This document shows positions 21,301-32,603 of a stretch of DNA of 64,000 nucleotides, piece by piece (within the stretch, counting starts at the first letter, position 1; every line of letters begins with the position of its first letter). The notes under the pieces are model-generated. The model worked only from the letters and a program-made list of their open reading frames with translations. It had not been told where the DNA came from and made no database searches. Position numbers and translations under genes: made by a program. The stretch covers positions 620,001 to 684,000 of the forward strand of contig JAFJTR010000006.1 in the NCBI GenBank assembly GCA_022559985.1, in the 5' to 3' direction. Source of the stretch: Parastagonospora avenae f. sp. tritici 18332-5. Its lineage: Eukaryota > Ascomycota > Dothideomycetes > Pleosporales > Phaeosphaeriaceae.

Positions 21301-22945
21301 TGACTGTGTGCTCCTTGAGGTAATTATTTGACAAGCAAGCCTCTAATTGATATCGAATTGGGAAGGGTAGGTAGGTTTGGCCAGCAAAGAGGTCGTCAAA
21401 GCCAGAGGTGGAAGTTGGGGGCTCAAGATGTGGGTGTGTGCCGGAGATCTCCTCTTGCAGCAGCGTCCACAACGGTGAAGCTGTTCTATGCTTGATAGAG
21501 TAGTCAGGACATTCTCTAATCTCAACTCCATGGTCTGCAAGGGCGCTGGCAAACTCCGTGTATTGTGGTTTCGTGAATATGGTGTTGTCGAGGAGGAGTC
21601 TATAGGTCGTCCATCGGCCGATGTCAATGATAGCCATCTCTTTGTGGTTCATCAAAGGCCTCTCTTGCATAGCGGCCCTGACACCATTTTCGACCACATC
21701 GGTCTCACGGAACCAGGTATGCCAGTCGAGCCAGATCTTCTCCTTGGTTGAGAAGCTGGTATGAATTCTGTCATTGGAAAGCTTCTCGTCTTCTTGTTTC
21801 TGTACAAAGAACTGTGGCGGAGATTCGAAAGGAATGATCAGAGCTCCCTGGCACGGAGCACAGTTTGCATCTTTGTAAATGTGCGATAGAAGAGCAATCG
21901 GAAGTCGGAACCGATAGTTGCGCAATTCGCCGTTCATATCTTGTGGAAACTGAATATCGAGCTCTTTGCGATCCAGATTCAACATTAGTCGGACCTTGCG
22001 GCGAGCCCGCACACTATGCATTGTGATCATTGACTTCTTCGCATCTGCAGCACCGAAGTCGATGGTGTTGGCAAGGAGTGTGTTGAATTCGCAATACTGC
22101 TTCCTAGGATTGACAGGGCTGGGAACTGTGCGTACGCCAGGATTCAACTGCTCACATTTTGCAAGAGCATTCCCCACACGCACTTGCTGTGGCAAATGTT
22201 TGTACATTGGAGTCTGGAACACGACCCATGCGTTATTGTCGAGAGTCCCTTGCTGCATTTCGATTCGTACTATAGTGCCGTGGCTAGACAACGCCTTGAA
22301 GACCTGCTTTGTCCAGCATGTCTTTGGCATTCCCACGAGCTTGATCTTGCACTCTTGCTGGCTAGCCCAGGCGGCGTCATTCATGATAGGCGGTCTTAGT
22401 ATTGCGTGTTGGTGAGTGGGCGTATTGGGTGTGTCGTTGCTTCGGGTCGGCGTAGATGGCTCGGTTCGTGATCTTGGTGACGGCACATGAGCACTTCCGC
22501 TTGGGGTGTAGGTTTCGCTGATAGAGCTCCCGTTACTCGTGTATGAGGACTGCTGCTTGTTTGGGGTGACAGGAGCGTCGACACGAGTATTGCCTTGACT
22601 GTGATGGGCTGGTGGTGTCCCGCGGCCCCGAGCGGGAGACTGCCTGATGACGGGACGTTGGCCGTTTGAACTGCCTGAGCTGCTCGAGTTTTTGCGGCCA
22701 CCTCGTCCGCCAGAGAAGCTAGTTCTGGCTCGACCACCACGTCCTCCACGGTAGCTGGCATTGCCGCGGTTCATGCTACGGTCACTGCGACTACCAAACG
22801 ATGTGCCGCTATCAGAGCTATGCTCACTGTGTACCTGAAAGCGCGCAGTTGAGAGTTGCGAGGTTGGTGCGTCCCAGTCGTGGTAGGATCTGGAAGTAAA
22901 GTGTCTGGACGGCCGAGTAGAGTCGCCAAAGTTTGGCCGGTCCAT
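18350..22945 (-). CDS. RNA-dependent RNA polymerase, SAD-1/Rdp1-like
   Basis: One uninterrupted open frame of 1531 residues. Residues 1-190 are disordered, with RGG/GRG-rich stretches around 65-95. An RRM-like fold follows (about 199-250: CKIKLVGMPKTCW...). The cellular RdRP catalytic core has GGDLDGDDYM with the metal-binding aspartates D1049, D1051 and D1053. The last ~150 residues are acidic and low complexity. Cellular RdRPs make double-stranded RNA for Dicer in quelling, meiotic silencing of unpaired DNA or heterochromatin formation. The RRM-like N-terminus and length fit the SAD-1/Rdp1 group better than QDE-1, but I cannot run a phylogeny. It is a host gene, not viral: it has the DLDGD two-barrel signature. 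No inactivating change is visible. Confidence 0.9.
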   Translation of the reverse strand: MDRPNFGDSTRPSRHFTSRSYHDWDAPTSQLSTARFQVHSEHSSDSGTSFGSRSDRSMNRGNASYRGGRGGRARTSFSGGRGGRKNSSSSGSSNGQRPVIRQSPARGRGTPPAHHSQGNTRVDAPVTPNKQQSSYTSNGSSISETYTPSGSAHVPSPRSRTEPSTPTRSNDTPNTPTHQHAILRPPIMNDAAWASQQECKIKLVGMPKTCWTKQVFKALSSHGTIVRIEMQQGTLDNNAWVVFQTPMYKHLPQQVRVGNALAKCEQLNPGVRTVPSPVNPRKQYCEFNTLLANTIDFGAADAKKSMITMHSVRARRKVRLMLNLDRKELDIQFPQDMNGELRNYRFRLPIALLSHIYKDANCAPCQGALIIPFESPPQFFVQKQEDEKLSNDRIHTSFSTKEKIWLDWHTWFRETDVVENGVRAAMQERPLMNHKEMAIIDIGRWTTYRLLLDNTIFTKPQYTEFASALADHGVEIRECPDYSIKHRTASPLWTLLQEEISGTHPHLEPPTSTSGFDDLFAGQTYLPFPIRYQLEACLSNNYLKEHTVTAEFLEQLAKDPRRAIYLLEKVVDKQETYYDPMEIFEIRTKGSLEKKVPSYCLLQRSAIITPSTIHVASPFMETSNRITREYAAIADRFLRVKFSDEKMEGVLRSMSNGRADATFDRVRRAMKNGIVVAGRYYEFLAFGNSQFREHGAYFYAPTSTKSADDIRSSLGRFDHIKTVAKFGARLGQCFSTTRAMRVKVTIVKIPDIERNGYCFTDGVGKLSLFLAQMAAQELGLSNAFDDPPSLYQFRLGGCKGVLALDPKITGNEVHIRPSQLKFEAKFLGLEIIRSSALATPFFNRQIIVVLSDLGVSDNVLIQKQQEMVNDYEQAMADKDTAIAKLRKHIDMNQTTLTMAGMVIDGFMESREPFMMSLLKLWRAATIKNLKEKARIAIEDGAFVLGCVDETGTLKGHHNDPQSRFDASRQDKMETLPEIFLQVDDTQANKRGHYKIVKGICVLARNPSLHSGDLRVVRAVDVPALNHLKNVVVLPQKGDCDLANMCSGGDLDGDDYMVLWDKDLIPELINVPPMDFTPEKPIEKEGPITVADISDFFVTYMQNDSLGQIAHAHLAQADANHEGVSSGTCLELAKLHSQAVDYPKSGIPAQMSQDLRPKRWPHFMEKKHIHTRKIYKSTKVLGKLYDQVELVDFKPQWENAFDIRILDACEVDEELLSKATDIKALYDEAFKRLMAKHRICTEFEAWSVFVLAHNQESRDYKFAEEFGRTMGALKAQYQEMCREAAEMTNAADWNHLGPFVAAMYKVTARELQAALADCHATKIVGGQEVPARLMDAEHMPLMSFPWLFPSELGKIATGKAHHVKSLASFPRSLPHQKRPTGHSSTDVGDVETEEGTVHYGELLKLDFGMQVAPQSAEPQHTAIENKAQKEQADQDGTKQEDEEEESENAIQDKADQDKSNQGRANTDSLDRLALGGSYGLGPDASKVQSQTWVGEENISNGGEQEGRQQQDFLYVKLPGQKPSVLEKLWRFG

Positions 22946-23827
22946 GGCTGTTGGCTTCTACGTGCTTGCTATTCCGCCAATCCTCGGGGACTGGCAGGTA
23001 GGAGTGTTCAGCAAGCGGCTGATCGAGGGTCACCGCGAATTGGAAAGAGCGCTGTGTTGGTGGAGGTGAGGTGTCTCGGGGAATGAGCAAGGACACAACT
23101 ATGCCAGGCTCTTGCTACACCGCTCTTGCTGACGCCTTTCGAGCCGACGAGTAGCTTGCAGTCGACGAATCGAGAGCGATTGTTTGTCGTGGGACGTCCG
23201 TTAAATTGCAGCAAACGGGCTTCGCGCTAAGCTCACCACGAGGCAAGAACAAGACACAAGAACAAGGTAGAGGAAGGCGCGCGAGCTTTTATTCTCGGAC
23301 TCGGAAAGCACTTCTTCTTTTACCTGTCAAGGAAACTGGTGATATTACCGGGACAAGAGAAGCAGGGAGCGGTGAGGAAAGGCGACAAGCATGTACCATG
23401 AGCGGCTGAGACTTGTCTGGCAATTCACTGGGAGCTTGACTTGGAGCTTGAGCTTGAGCTTTCTTGCGGTTTTCTCTGTTGTCTTCCTCGCAGGTGCCAG
23501 CGATTGTGTGATTGGTGCGACCGGCCAATATGCGGGTAGCGACGTGAAAAGTCCAAGGAGGCCTTTGTCGGCTTGTCAAAAGAATGATGTGAATAACTTC
23601 GAGAGATAGCAAGCATATAGACAGACAGACTGAGATGTCACCATGAATTAAGGGCTTTTGAACGCGTGTGAGGTAAAGGTGGCAGAAAAGGTCTAAGCAA
23701 AGAATGAAATATCGGGGTATCACAAGATTGCCAAACTCCAACCCACCCGTGATGCAAGCACACGTCCTACCAGCCAAACACACCTCAGATAGAGAACATC
23801 TGATTATCTAGCCACGCACTCGGGAAG
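22946..23827. other. Intergenic upstream of RdRP
   Basis: About 880 bp. It contains an imperfect GAGCTT hexamer run at about 23430-23462 and no supported ORF. Confidence 0.5.
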
Positions 23828-26800
23828 TCAAAGGTCTGTCGCTGTTGCATCGTCGTCATCATCTGGCATCTTACCTGTTCCTGTAGTAAAATTGTCAGGG
23901 GTAAGTGGAGTGCCGGCGAGAAAGTCCTCCATGTCAAAGTCCGCCTCTTCAACTCCTGCTAGACTACCGCGCCGCTTTCGCCCAGACCGAACTTCTCTTA
24001 AGCACTCAGCTTCATTTTCGGAAACTGTAAAGCCCACCGTGGTGTGTCGTTTGTTTGGGGACAATTGTCTCAATGCTGAGCGCTTGATTGGCGACAATTT
24101 CTTAGAGACGGAGCGCGATGACAACACGGGTTTCTGGGTGTATGGCGTTTGCATTGCAGATATTTTGAAGGATGGTCGCGGCTTGCGCCGCTTCGGCGTT
24201 GAGCCGTTTTGCGACGAGTGCGAATCCGACGAGGCAAAAGATGCATTGGCGACAGATTCCATCGCTATGCTTGTCGCGCCGCGAGTGTCGCGCGAGGCTC
24301 TTGCGGCTTCTTCTGAATCCTGCAATGCTGATTTTCGACGCCGATGTACTCGAGGCATTCGAGGCGTCTGTACAGGAGGATCAGCAGCGTCCTTCCGGCC
24401 GCGTGACGTCGATCGAACCGCGATACCTGGCTCAGACGCAAAACCCATCGTTGCCAGGACGTTTCTGCGTATGGTCCTCAACTCCTCTAGCTCCTCTTCC
24501 TGCTCTGAACAAAAGTCCGTAAGCTCCTGAACTTTCTCCTCGAGTGGAGGAATCAAAGCTTGGAGCTGCTGCACCTCTCTACGTGTCGCGCCATGTGAAG
24601 TCTCGTCACGCTGCGCTTGGTCAATAGCTTCCTGGAGCTTAGCGTTCAGTTCTTTGCGATCAAGCTGCGCTCGGGCCACGGCTGCCTCAAGGTCGCCAGT
24701 GTATTTGTGCTCAAGATCCCTGTATGCTTCTTCAGAAGACTGCACTAGCTCTTGGTGGCTCACTTGAAGATCGTTTAGTCGTGTAGTGACAGTATCAAGG
24801 TCTGCCTCAGTGCCTTGTAGCTGAAGCTCAAGCTCAGTCTTCTGCTCGTTCAATTGCACTATTTCTTCAGACTGGCTGTGGACCAATTCTATCTTTTCAC
24901 GGAGGTTGGCACCGACATCGTCTAAATGATGCTGCAGTGCCTCGAGCTGCTCTTCAAGTGTCGTCCGCTCATGTTCCGCTTGGGTGAAGTCATGTCTTAA
25001 TTGGACCAACGTGGTGTGCTGATCTTCTGAGCCCTTCTCAAGCGCACGGATGGTTTCTTCAGAAGTGAGTCTTGTCGATCGAAGCTCTACTTCTTTGGCG
25101 TTATAGTCTTCGCGAACTTGCATCAGCACCTCTTCTGCTTTGCGAATTGCCTCGTCGGCCTCAGCTTCAAGATCCCTGAGTTTCACCACAAGACCGTCTC
25201 TTTCTTCTGAAATGGCAAGCTTCTCGTCCTCGAGTCCTTCCGAGTGGAATCGTTCATCGGCAGCTTGCACCTCGAGTGACGCGATGCGCTCATTGAGTTT
25301 AGCCACATGTTGTTCTAGGTCATAGACTTTCTCTTTTTCTCGTCTCAAAGGCTCTTCTACTGTGTTGCATCGAGTCTCTAAATCTTGGACGACTTGCGCT
25401 ACTGCTCGCACAACGGAGTCCCGCTGGAACGAGCCTTGGCTGTCGAGATCTGACTTGAGACGATCACGCCAATCATAAAGGTGCTGTCCGGTATATGGCG
25501 TACTCTTTTGCTGGAAGAGCGATACAGGGATCAGCTCTGGTCGAGATACGCTGTGTGTACATTGATTCCGGGCATGTGATGATTCCTTATGTTTGCCGAC
25601 GAGCGCGGTGGTAAGAGCTAGCGGCATTGCAAGATCTGCCGATTGCACTGTCACAGCTAGGGTCAACAGTAGCGCGATCGTCGTTACTGTCATCTGTTGA
25701 TGTAGCGCCGCGCCGTATGCGCGGCAAGTGACATCTTGCTCTGATTCTGTCCGGACAATCTCCCAGATTTTACGTTGCGCCTCACTACGAGATGCTGCCG
25801 ACAACATCTTCGTCATCAAGGAGTCGCAGGTCGTCATGGTGGTTGTGATCCGCTCGGCTAAGATTCTGAGATTTGACAATTGGCGGGTTTCCGGCGGAGA
25901 GATACATGCGTCTAAGATACGTGTGAACAAAGTTTGGAAGGAGGTTTCTTGCATTTGCGCCTGTCACAGTTAGTGACATTCGCATAGATCAGATATTGAC
26001 TTACAGAGTACAAAGGCAGAGAAATCAGCAACGTTTCATCGAGAGACCCAGTGTCAGTCATGTGCGCTGTGTTCTCAAGGCAGCGCTCGTATTGGGCAAC
26101 AAGCTCGTTTGACAGATTGCCCTCTCCGATCATCATAGCGTAAAAGCATAAAGCCTCGAGTTGAACAGCAGGATTGATGTCGGCTCGCAGAATCTTCAGT
26201 GGCAGTTTGCTAAATGTGTTCCTTGCTTTAGGGCTGGACGTCGGCCACGCTCTCAGCGCTTTTCGGTCTACACATCTAAGGACACAGACGGCAATTCGTA
26301 TACCTTCAACCGCGTCTTCATACGAAACGCCCTCACCACCCTTGGTGAAATATATGACATAAAAGCAAGTCAAGTTGATCGTTTTGTACTTGTCGCTGGC
26401 ATCGAACAATTTGCGTCCCGCGGCTGTAGTCCATTGCTTCTGGGCCGTCACAGTCGTATGCTCAATGCTTGAGTAGAGGCTTTGCGATGATCCAGCCTCA
26501 GCGGAGAATTCAGTCAGGAGCACAATACCGAAGCACCATACCATGAGCATGAAGTTCTGACTTGCGCTGTTTGAGCAGAGAATGTGATGGAGCGACTGGT
26601 CGAAATGTTCTCTTCGAGCAACTGGAAGCAAACGGATGAGGTCACGACATGCTCCATTCAGCAACAAATAAACTGGCTTGAGTGTGGAGGCATCTATGTT
26701 GTCTGTTGCGTTCTCAAAGACTCGTAGGAAAAAGGCCTGCGCCGAGGCTGGCAATGGTATGGATGCCGGGAGCGGCCTTGACAGGAGGAGCACACACAGG

Positions 26801-27346
26801 TCGGCACACTACACGACGTAAGGTTGAATACATTGAGAGCATGACAGCATACTCACCTCATCGAAGCCGCGTGGTGAGGATGTCGCCTTGGCCAACAGAG
26901 CATCAAGAAGATTCGGGTTATGCAGCAGTAGCGTGTGTGCGAACTCGGGTGATTGACCTAGGAAGGGTGCGTAAGCTCCACATCGACCGCGGTGACTATG
27001 TGGATATGATACATACTCAAACTTAACATGAGGCCAAGAGTGTACGGCCATAGGTCTAATGCTTCGCAAACAAGTGCGGTGAGTCTGCTGACCTCACACG
27101 GCGACCGTTCGTATATGCATGCTCGAACGGTCTGTACGTCGGCATGTGCAAGCAGTTCCGCTAAGTGCTGTCGAAGTTCGCGTCAGCAACGAAGGTATGC
27201 ATATGCAGCTAGTCATGTGCTTTGACGTGCAACCTCGCGGTGCAAGAGACGTGTGGCGGGAGCGTACTCACGAGCAATGAAGCTGGGTATCGGCAGCTGA
27301 TGATCCTCGTTAATTCCAGCGACAGCCGCGGACCGATATCCGCCAT
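23828..27346 (-). CDS. Large coiled-coil protein, function unknown
   Basis: Five exons: 27272-27346, 27017-27167, 26857-26957, 26005-26808, 23828-25960, phases 0, 1, 0, 0, total 3264 nt and 1087 residues. All introns have clear donors (GTGAGT, GTATGT, GTGAGT, GTAAGT) and the last has a CACTAAC branch site. Residues 1 to about 500 are mostly helical and hydrophobic in pattern, like a helical-repeat domain. About 560-900 is a continuous heptad-rich coiled coil (Glu/Gln/Leu-rich). The C-terminal ~190 residues are basic and Ser-rich with several SP/TP sites and end in an acidic DDDDD run. No motor, GTPase or kinase motif is visible. It could be a cytoskeletal, spindle-pole or trafficking scaffold; I do not recognise the family. 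Confidence 0.75.
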
Positions 27347-28877
27347 GTTGGAGACAACTTTGGGTTAAGATGTTTGGAGTATAGCCAGATGCTCATAGTT
27401 GTCGAGCGGTCACAGTGGAGTGGCGTTGTTGTGTACCGGCTGCCCTGACAACCGCCCGACAAGTGACCAGGATGGCGTCGCTTCCTCTTTGGGACGAACT
27501 CAACCACAAAGTCTGATGCTCACCGGAGACCATCACCACTCCACTCCACTGCGCTCTTCCCAGCACTTTGACGTCAGGCCCTATGCGTCGCATACTCGGC
27601 CTTTGCAGAATGCGCCTGCGAGTGCTAGGATCCGCGGGCCCGGCCTACGATGATTTGGCTTTATTTCCCCGCTCATTGGCGGCTTTGGGATCCACGCGTT
27701 CTTGCTTTTGGCAGCTGCTCGCCTCTGCCGCGCATCTTGTACTCGAGCAAACCGGTGTGACTTCGGATGACTGCAAGCATCTCACATCCTGTGTATTGGC
27801 CTTTCGACTACCAGCGCACCCCCATCACTAGTTGTGCTGTCATTGCGGCATTTTCACAACGTCTTGCGTCCTTCGGCCCTTCGCCTGACGAAAGGTCATG
27901 TCGCCTTGAGTAGCCAGGAGTGGGATGGAAACGTCCGAAGGAATACCCCCATGCCAGCAGTTCCCCCACTTCGTCGTGGCAGCTAGCATCTTTTTGTGTG
28001 CTGCACAGACAAGGAAACCAATTTCATGAGGGTAATCGTATCACCTGCGCCCAATCGACGTCTGCAAGGCCATCTACCGCTCAGCTGCTCCACCCGACGT
28101 GCGTTTCTTTTTGCAGGGCTTTCGTAGAGCCTCAAGCCCGTGAGCAACGGCTGCCCTTGCTCCGAGGCTCAGGTCGCCTCCCCTGGCAGCCGTCTTCCTC
28201 ATCTAGATCGAGTCTCAAAGAGGAAGTACAACGTGCGTCCACGCAACGTGTGATAGCACCCAGTGCTACTCGTTCAGGGCCTCGTTTGGTGACCGTTGGC
28301 TTGAGTGCTTGGGAGTGCCTCGTCACGCGAGCATGTCGACTGGAATGTCATCCATCACCACAAACTCGCCACGATGCATTCGATACCATGCATCTGTCGG
28401 TCTGTCGTCCTGGGCTTCCCCGCAATCACCGTGCTTGATTTCAAACCCCCTTGCAGCTGATCATGCATGCCATCCATTCGCTGCGTGTGCCAATTTTCCT
28501 CGATGCAGATGTCGGCATCTTGTCAGCCTCCCACGCTGTCACTGGCCCACTCCACAACGTTCTGGAGGCTTTGTTACCGGCTTCACAATGCCTGTGCGCT
28601 GGCTGTCGTAGGTCGAAGCGGTGGCCCAAGGTGTAGTCGCGCCAACAGCGTTTAGATTCAAATAGCTCCCCCGCTCTTACATACTGTGCCATCCAGCCTT
28701 ACCACAAAATGCGTAGCGCAACCCTGCCGCTGCCGTAACTTTACTTCACCATCTCCTTAGCTTAGTTTTGCGGCGTGACCTATGGCCGCCAAAGTGGGTT
28801 CGGCATTTTAGTCCAACTACTGACAGCAACTCTTAGCACTTGCCACTATCTTACCTTCTCTCTCAAAACCTTTCGGC
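27347..28877. other. Intergenic, divergent
   Basis: About 1.5 kb between two divergently transcribed genes. Several overlapping short ORFs (largest 172 codons at 27920-28438) lack domain features. I see no gene here. Confidence 0.45.
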
Positions 28878-31019
28878 ATGTTTCGCCAGTCAGCGGCACG
28901 CTTGAGGCATTTGGCCTCGCCCCAGCTCAGGCGAAGCGGCAATCGATTCCGAACGACTGCATCAGAGCAAAAATTGAGGTCTGCACATGGCTACAAACCA
29001 TTTTGGAACTCAGGCCGCGTGCTTCTCTTTTCTGCTGTGACCGGCACAACCACTTACTTCTATGGAGCAAACGACGAGGCAGGGCGATTTCACATCCCCT
29101 GGCGCAGACCCCCCGGCCCACAATATGCAAATAAGCACGAGATGGAAAGGGCCAGTTGCTACACTTCTGATTGAACAAGCAACTGCTGACTTCCCTCATA
29201 GGCTATCGAAGAACTGAGGAAGCTTCTTGGAGAGGATGCAATCAGTACTGATGACGACGACCTACACCGACATGGATATTCAGAGTGGTCATCAATCAAC
29301 ATCGAACAGTTACCGGTGGCAGTCGCCTATCCAAAATCCACGGATGAGGTTTCTGAGCTTGCAAAAGTCTGCTACAGATACAAGATACCAATGAGTGAGC
29401 GGGTTCTAATTGGAGACGATCATGTGCTAAGACCAGGCAGTCCCTTATTCTGGGGGGTCGAGCCTCGAAGCCAACTTCTCTGCCCCATTTGGCGGCATGA
29501 GCATCGACTTCAGCTTTATGGACCAAATTATAGAACTGCATGCGGATGAGTAGGTCGGCTCCCACACTTGACAGATAATATTGGACTGACCGGAGTACAG
29601 CATGGACGTGGTTGTCCAGCCTTCGGTGCCTTGGATGAGCCTCAATGATCAGATCAAAGACTCGGGTCTCTTCTTTCCAGTGGATCCTGGCCCTTCTGTA
29701 AGCTCTCCTGCGACTTTCCCAACAAATACCGGATGTCCGCATAAGGCAATTCCGGGCCAGTACTGACGAACGTGGTAGGCTAGGATTGGAGGTATGGTCG
29801 GAACAAGCTGCAGGTAATGCTGTTAATGTTCACATCGAGACGGCGCGGAGCTAAATGCATACAGTGGAACCAATGCAGTCCGATATGGGACTATGAAGGA
29901 CTGGGTTATCAACCTGACAGTTGTCCTTGCAGATGGCACAGTGATCAAAACAAGGCGTCGACCGCGGTACTGCCTTTGAAGTCTCATTCTCAAGATGGTC
30001 ATACTAACGGACACACAGCAAATCTTCGGCTGGATATAACCTGACCAATCTCTTTGTCGGCTCCGAAGGTACCCTCGGAATAGTTACGGAGATCACGCTG
30101 AAACTGGCCGTAGTACCGCAAGAGACGAGTGTCGCGGTTGTAACGTTCCCCACCATACGCGATGCAGCAGCCGCAGCATCGAAGGTGCTACGAACCGGGG
30201 TCCCTGTAGCAGCCATGGAGATCATGGACGATGTGCAAATGTCTGTTATCAACAGGGCTGGTTCAACCAGCAAGAAGTGGAAAGAGGAACCGACAATGTT
30301 CTTCAAGTAAGTGAGCGGTTGAATTAAGTGACCGAGAGTTGCATGCTGATCATCAATAGATTTTCGGGAACCAAGGCAGGGGTGAGTTCAGCCCTACCGT
30401 ATATTGCCCAGAACGGAACTGACTGCATACAGGTACGAGAGAACATCCAGCTGGTCAAGGAAATCGCGAAGGTGCACAAGAGTGGAGAATTCGAATTCGC
30501 TGTGAATCCCGAAGAGCAAAAGACACTTTGGTCCGCCCGCAAAGAATCTCTGTGGAGTATGCTTGCGCTTCGTCGCGAGGGCGATGAAGTGTGGTCAACA
30601 GATGTTGCTGTGCCGATCTCCAGGCTTCCGGATATTATTGGTACATGGCGTCTCTTCTTTCGGTTGGAAAACATACTTACCACACTACAGAAATATCCAA
30701 GAAGGAGATGGACGATCTTGGCCTGTTTGCAAGCATTCTCGGGCACATCGGGGACGGCAATTTTCACGAGAGCATTATGTATAACAGCAAAAATCCCAAG
30801 GAGCGAGCAGCCGTTGAGAAGTGCGTGCACGACATGGTCGATCGCGCACTGGAGATGGATGGCACCTGCACCGGAGAACACGGCATTGGACTTGGAAAGA
30901 AGGCTTCCCTCCAGAAAGAGCTTGGCCTGGACACCATCAACGTGATGAGAAGCATCAAGGGCGCATTGGATCCATATTGGCTTATGAATCCAGGAAAGAT
31001 CATGGATGCGTTGGAGTGA
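28878..31019 (+). CDS. DLD1: D-lactate dehydrogenase (cytochrome), mitochondrial
   Basis: Ten exons: 28878-29150, 29202-29394, 29441-29549, 29601-29697, 29779-29813, 29865-29966, 30019-30306, 30360-30381, 30433-30640, 30691-31019; total 1656 nt, 551 residues. An Arg/Ser-rich presequence is followed by a membrane-type segment, then the FAD-binding PCMH domain with PYSGGSSLE, GTSCSGTNAVRYG and GSEGTLGIVTEITLKL, and the C-terminal FAD-oxidase domain ending HIGDGNFHE and CTGEHGIGLGKK. The family oxidises D-lactate to pyruvate at the mitochondrial inner membrane and passes electrons to cytochrome c. The first intron fits best with a GC donor (AGG|GCCAGT), since no GT donor keeps the conserved frame. 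One exon is only 22 nt. Related D-2-hydroxyglutarate enzymes share the fold, so substrate is assigned by overall resemblance. Confidence 0.88.
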
Positions 31020-31342
31020 ATGCTGCATGGTATTTGCTTTGGCATTTGCACTTCCTTACGTTCCTCAGTTCTACATTCCAAGAAGCTTGCATTGGGCGGC
31101 CGTTTGCAATTTGCACATGCATTGGTCGGGAGCATTATAGAGTTAGCATAGGTCACTTCACTGTAGCAACTACTGGCGTTATATATGATTCAGCCGGGCG
31201 CCGACTTTCTGGCATGCCTTTTTTGTGAATGTTCGAACCTCCGCGATCGGTGTCGCGTTTTCCACCCCACACGCGCGTCATACCTCCAAAAGAATGCCAA
31301 TCTGCAATTGACTCACGAGTTCCCAAATCTACAACACCAAAC
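31020..31342. other. Short intergenic region
   Basis: About 320 bp between two co-oriented metabolic genes. It contains a CA-rich leader just before the next ATG. No gene is seen. Confidence 0.5.
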
Positions 31343-32603
31343 ATGGACGCCGAACACTTTAGCTCGTCCAAGCGAGAATTCCCCAAGAAGAAGTGCGGTA
31401 TGCAAAGCGCTGACTGCGAAGAAGATGGCTTGCTGACTCAATTGAAGGTGTGTTGGGCGCAACGGGCTCGGTTGGCCAGCGCTTCATCCTATTGCTCGCG
31501 CTCCACCCACATTTTGAACTACACGCTGTCGGCGCATCGGAGCGATCGGCGGGTAAAAAGTACAAAGATGCTGTCAAGTGGAAGCAAGCCATACCCTTCA
31601 CGGAGCGCATTGGAAACTTGGTGGTGAAGAAATGCACAGCGGAAGAATTCAAGGACTGTGACCTGGTCTTCTCTGGCTTGGACAGCGATGTTGCTGGCGA
31701 TGTTGGTATGGAAGCAGATTATGGTTGACCGCATCTTACTAACAAGCTACAGAAATGGCCTTCCTCAAGGCTAACCTCGCCGTCTTCTCCAACGCGAAGA
31801 ACTACCGCCGCGACCCCCTTGTCCCGCTCGTCGTGCCCACCGTAAACCTGTCCCATCTCGATGTGATCAAGCACCAACGGAAACAACATGGCTTGGAGAA
31901 GGGATTTCTTGTGTGCAACTCCAACTGTGCTGTCATCGGCATAGTCATTCCCTTCGCTGCTCTACAGGACAAGTTTGGTCCCGTCGACCAGGTCTCCGTC
32001 GTCACGATGCAAGCTGTGTCAGGCGCAGGATACCCCGGAGTCAGCAGCATGGATATCATCGACAACGTTGTGCCCTTCATATCGGGCGAGGAAGACAAGC
32101 TCGAGACCGAGGCATCCAAGATTCTTGGGGGTGTCAACGGAGACGTGACGGGCTTTGTGGACCAGCCGATGAAGATCTCGGCGGCTTGCAATCGCGTGCC
32201 AGTATTGGATGGGCACACTGCTTGCGTGTCGCTGCGCTTCCAGAGACGACCGCCTCCAAGTGCAGAGGAGGTCAAGCAGGCCATGCACGATTACGTGTCG
32301 GATGCGCAGAAGCTAGGTTGCCCGTCTGCGCCCAAGAATGCTATTGTGGTGATGGAGGCACCGGACCGGCCACAGCCTAGGTTGGACAGGGAGACGGATA
32401 GAGGGTATGCTGTCAGTGTCGGCCGTGTGAGAGAGGACGAGTCGGGCATCTTCGACATCAAGTTTGTTGCTCTCAGTCATAACAGTAAGTCGTCATGATA
32501 CACATGAGCTTGAACCCAATGCTAACGAATCACAGCTGTCATTGGAGCAGCGGGCTCATCGATACTGAACGCAGAGGCGGCTGTACTGAAGGGCTATGCC
32601 TGA
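31343..32603 (+). CDS. HOM2: Aspartate-semialdehyde dehydrogenase
   Basis: Four exons: 31343-31397, 31448-31705, 31753-32484, 32536-32603; 1113 nt, 370 residues, the usual fungal length. Motifs: NADP-binding GATGSVGQRF near residue 22, the catalytic cysteine C163 in CNSNCAVIG, and the catalytic histidine H259 in LDGHTACVS. The enzyme reduces beta-aspartyl phosphate to aspartate-4-semialdehyde, the branch point for threonine, methionine and isoleucine synthesis in fungi. All introns are GT-AG and phase 1; the last acceptor follows a GCTAACG branch sequence. No missing residues. Confidence 0.95.

Noticed and set aside
18350..22945. Viral origin of the RNA polymerase
   Set aside because: The DLDGD core, RRM-like region and length are those of cellular silencing RdRPs, with no viral capsid or replicase neighbours.
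23289..23783. 164-codon minus-strand ORF between RdRP and coiled-coil gene
   Set aside because: No recognisable feature and no splice partners; likely chance.
27920..28438. 172-codon plus-strand ORF
   Set aside because: No domain, no splice signals, and no consistent codon pattern; lies in a divergent intergenic region.
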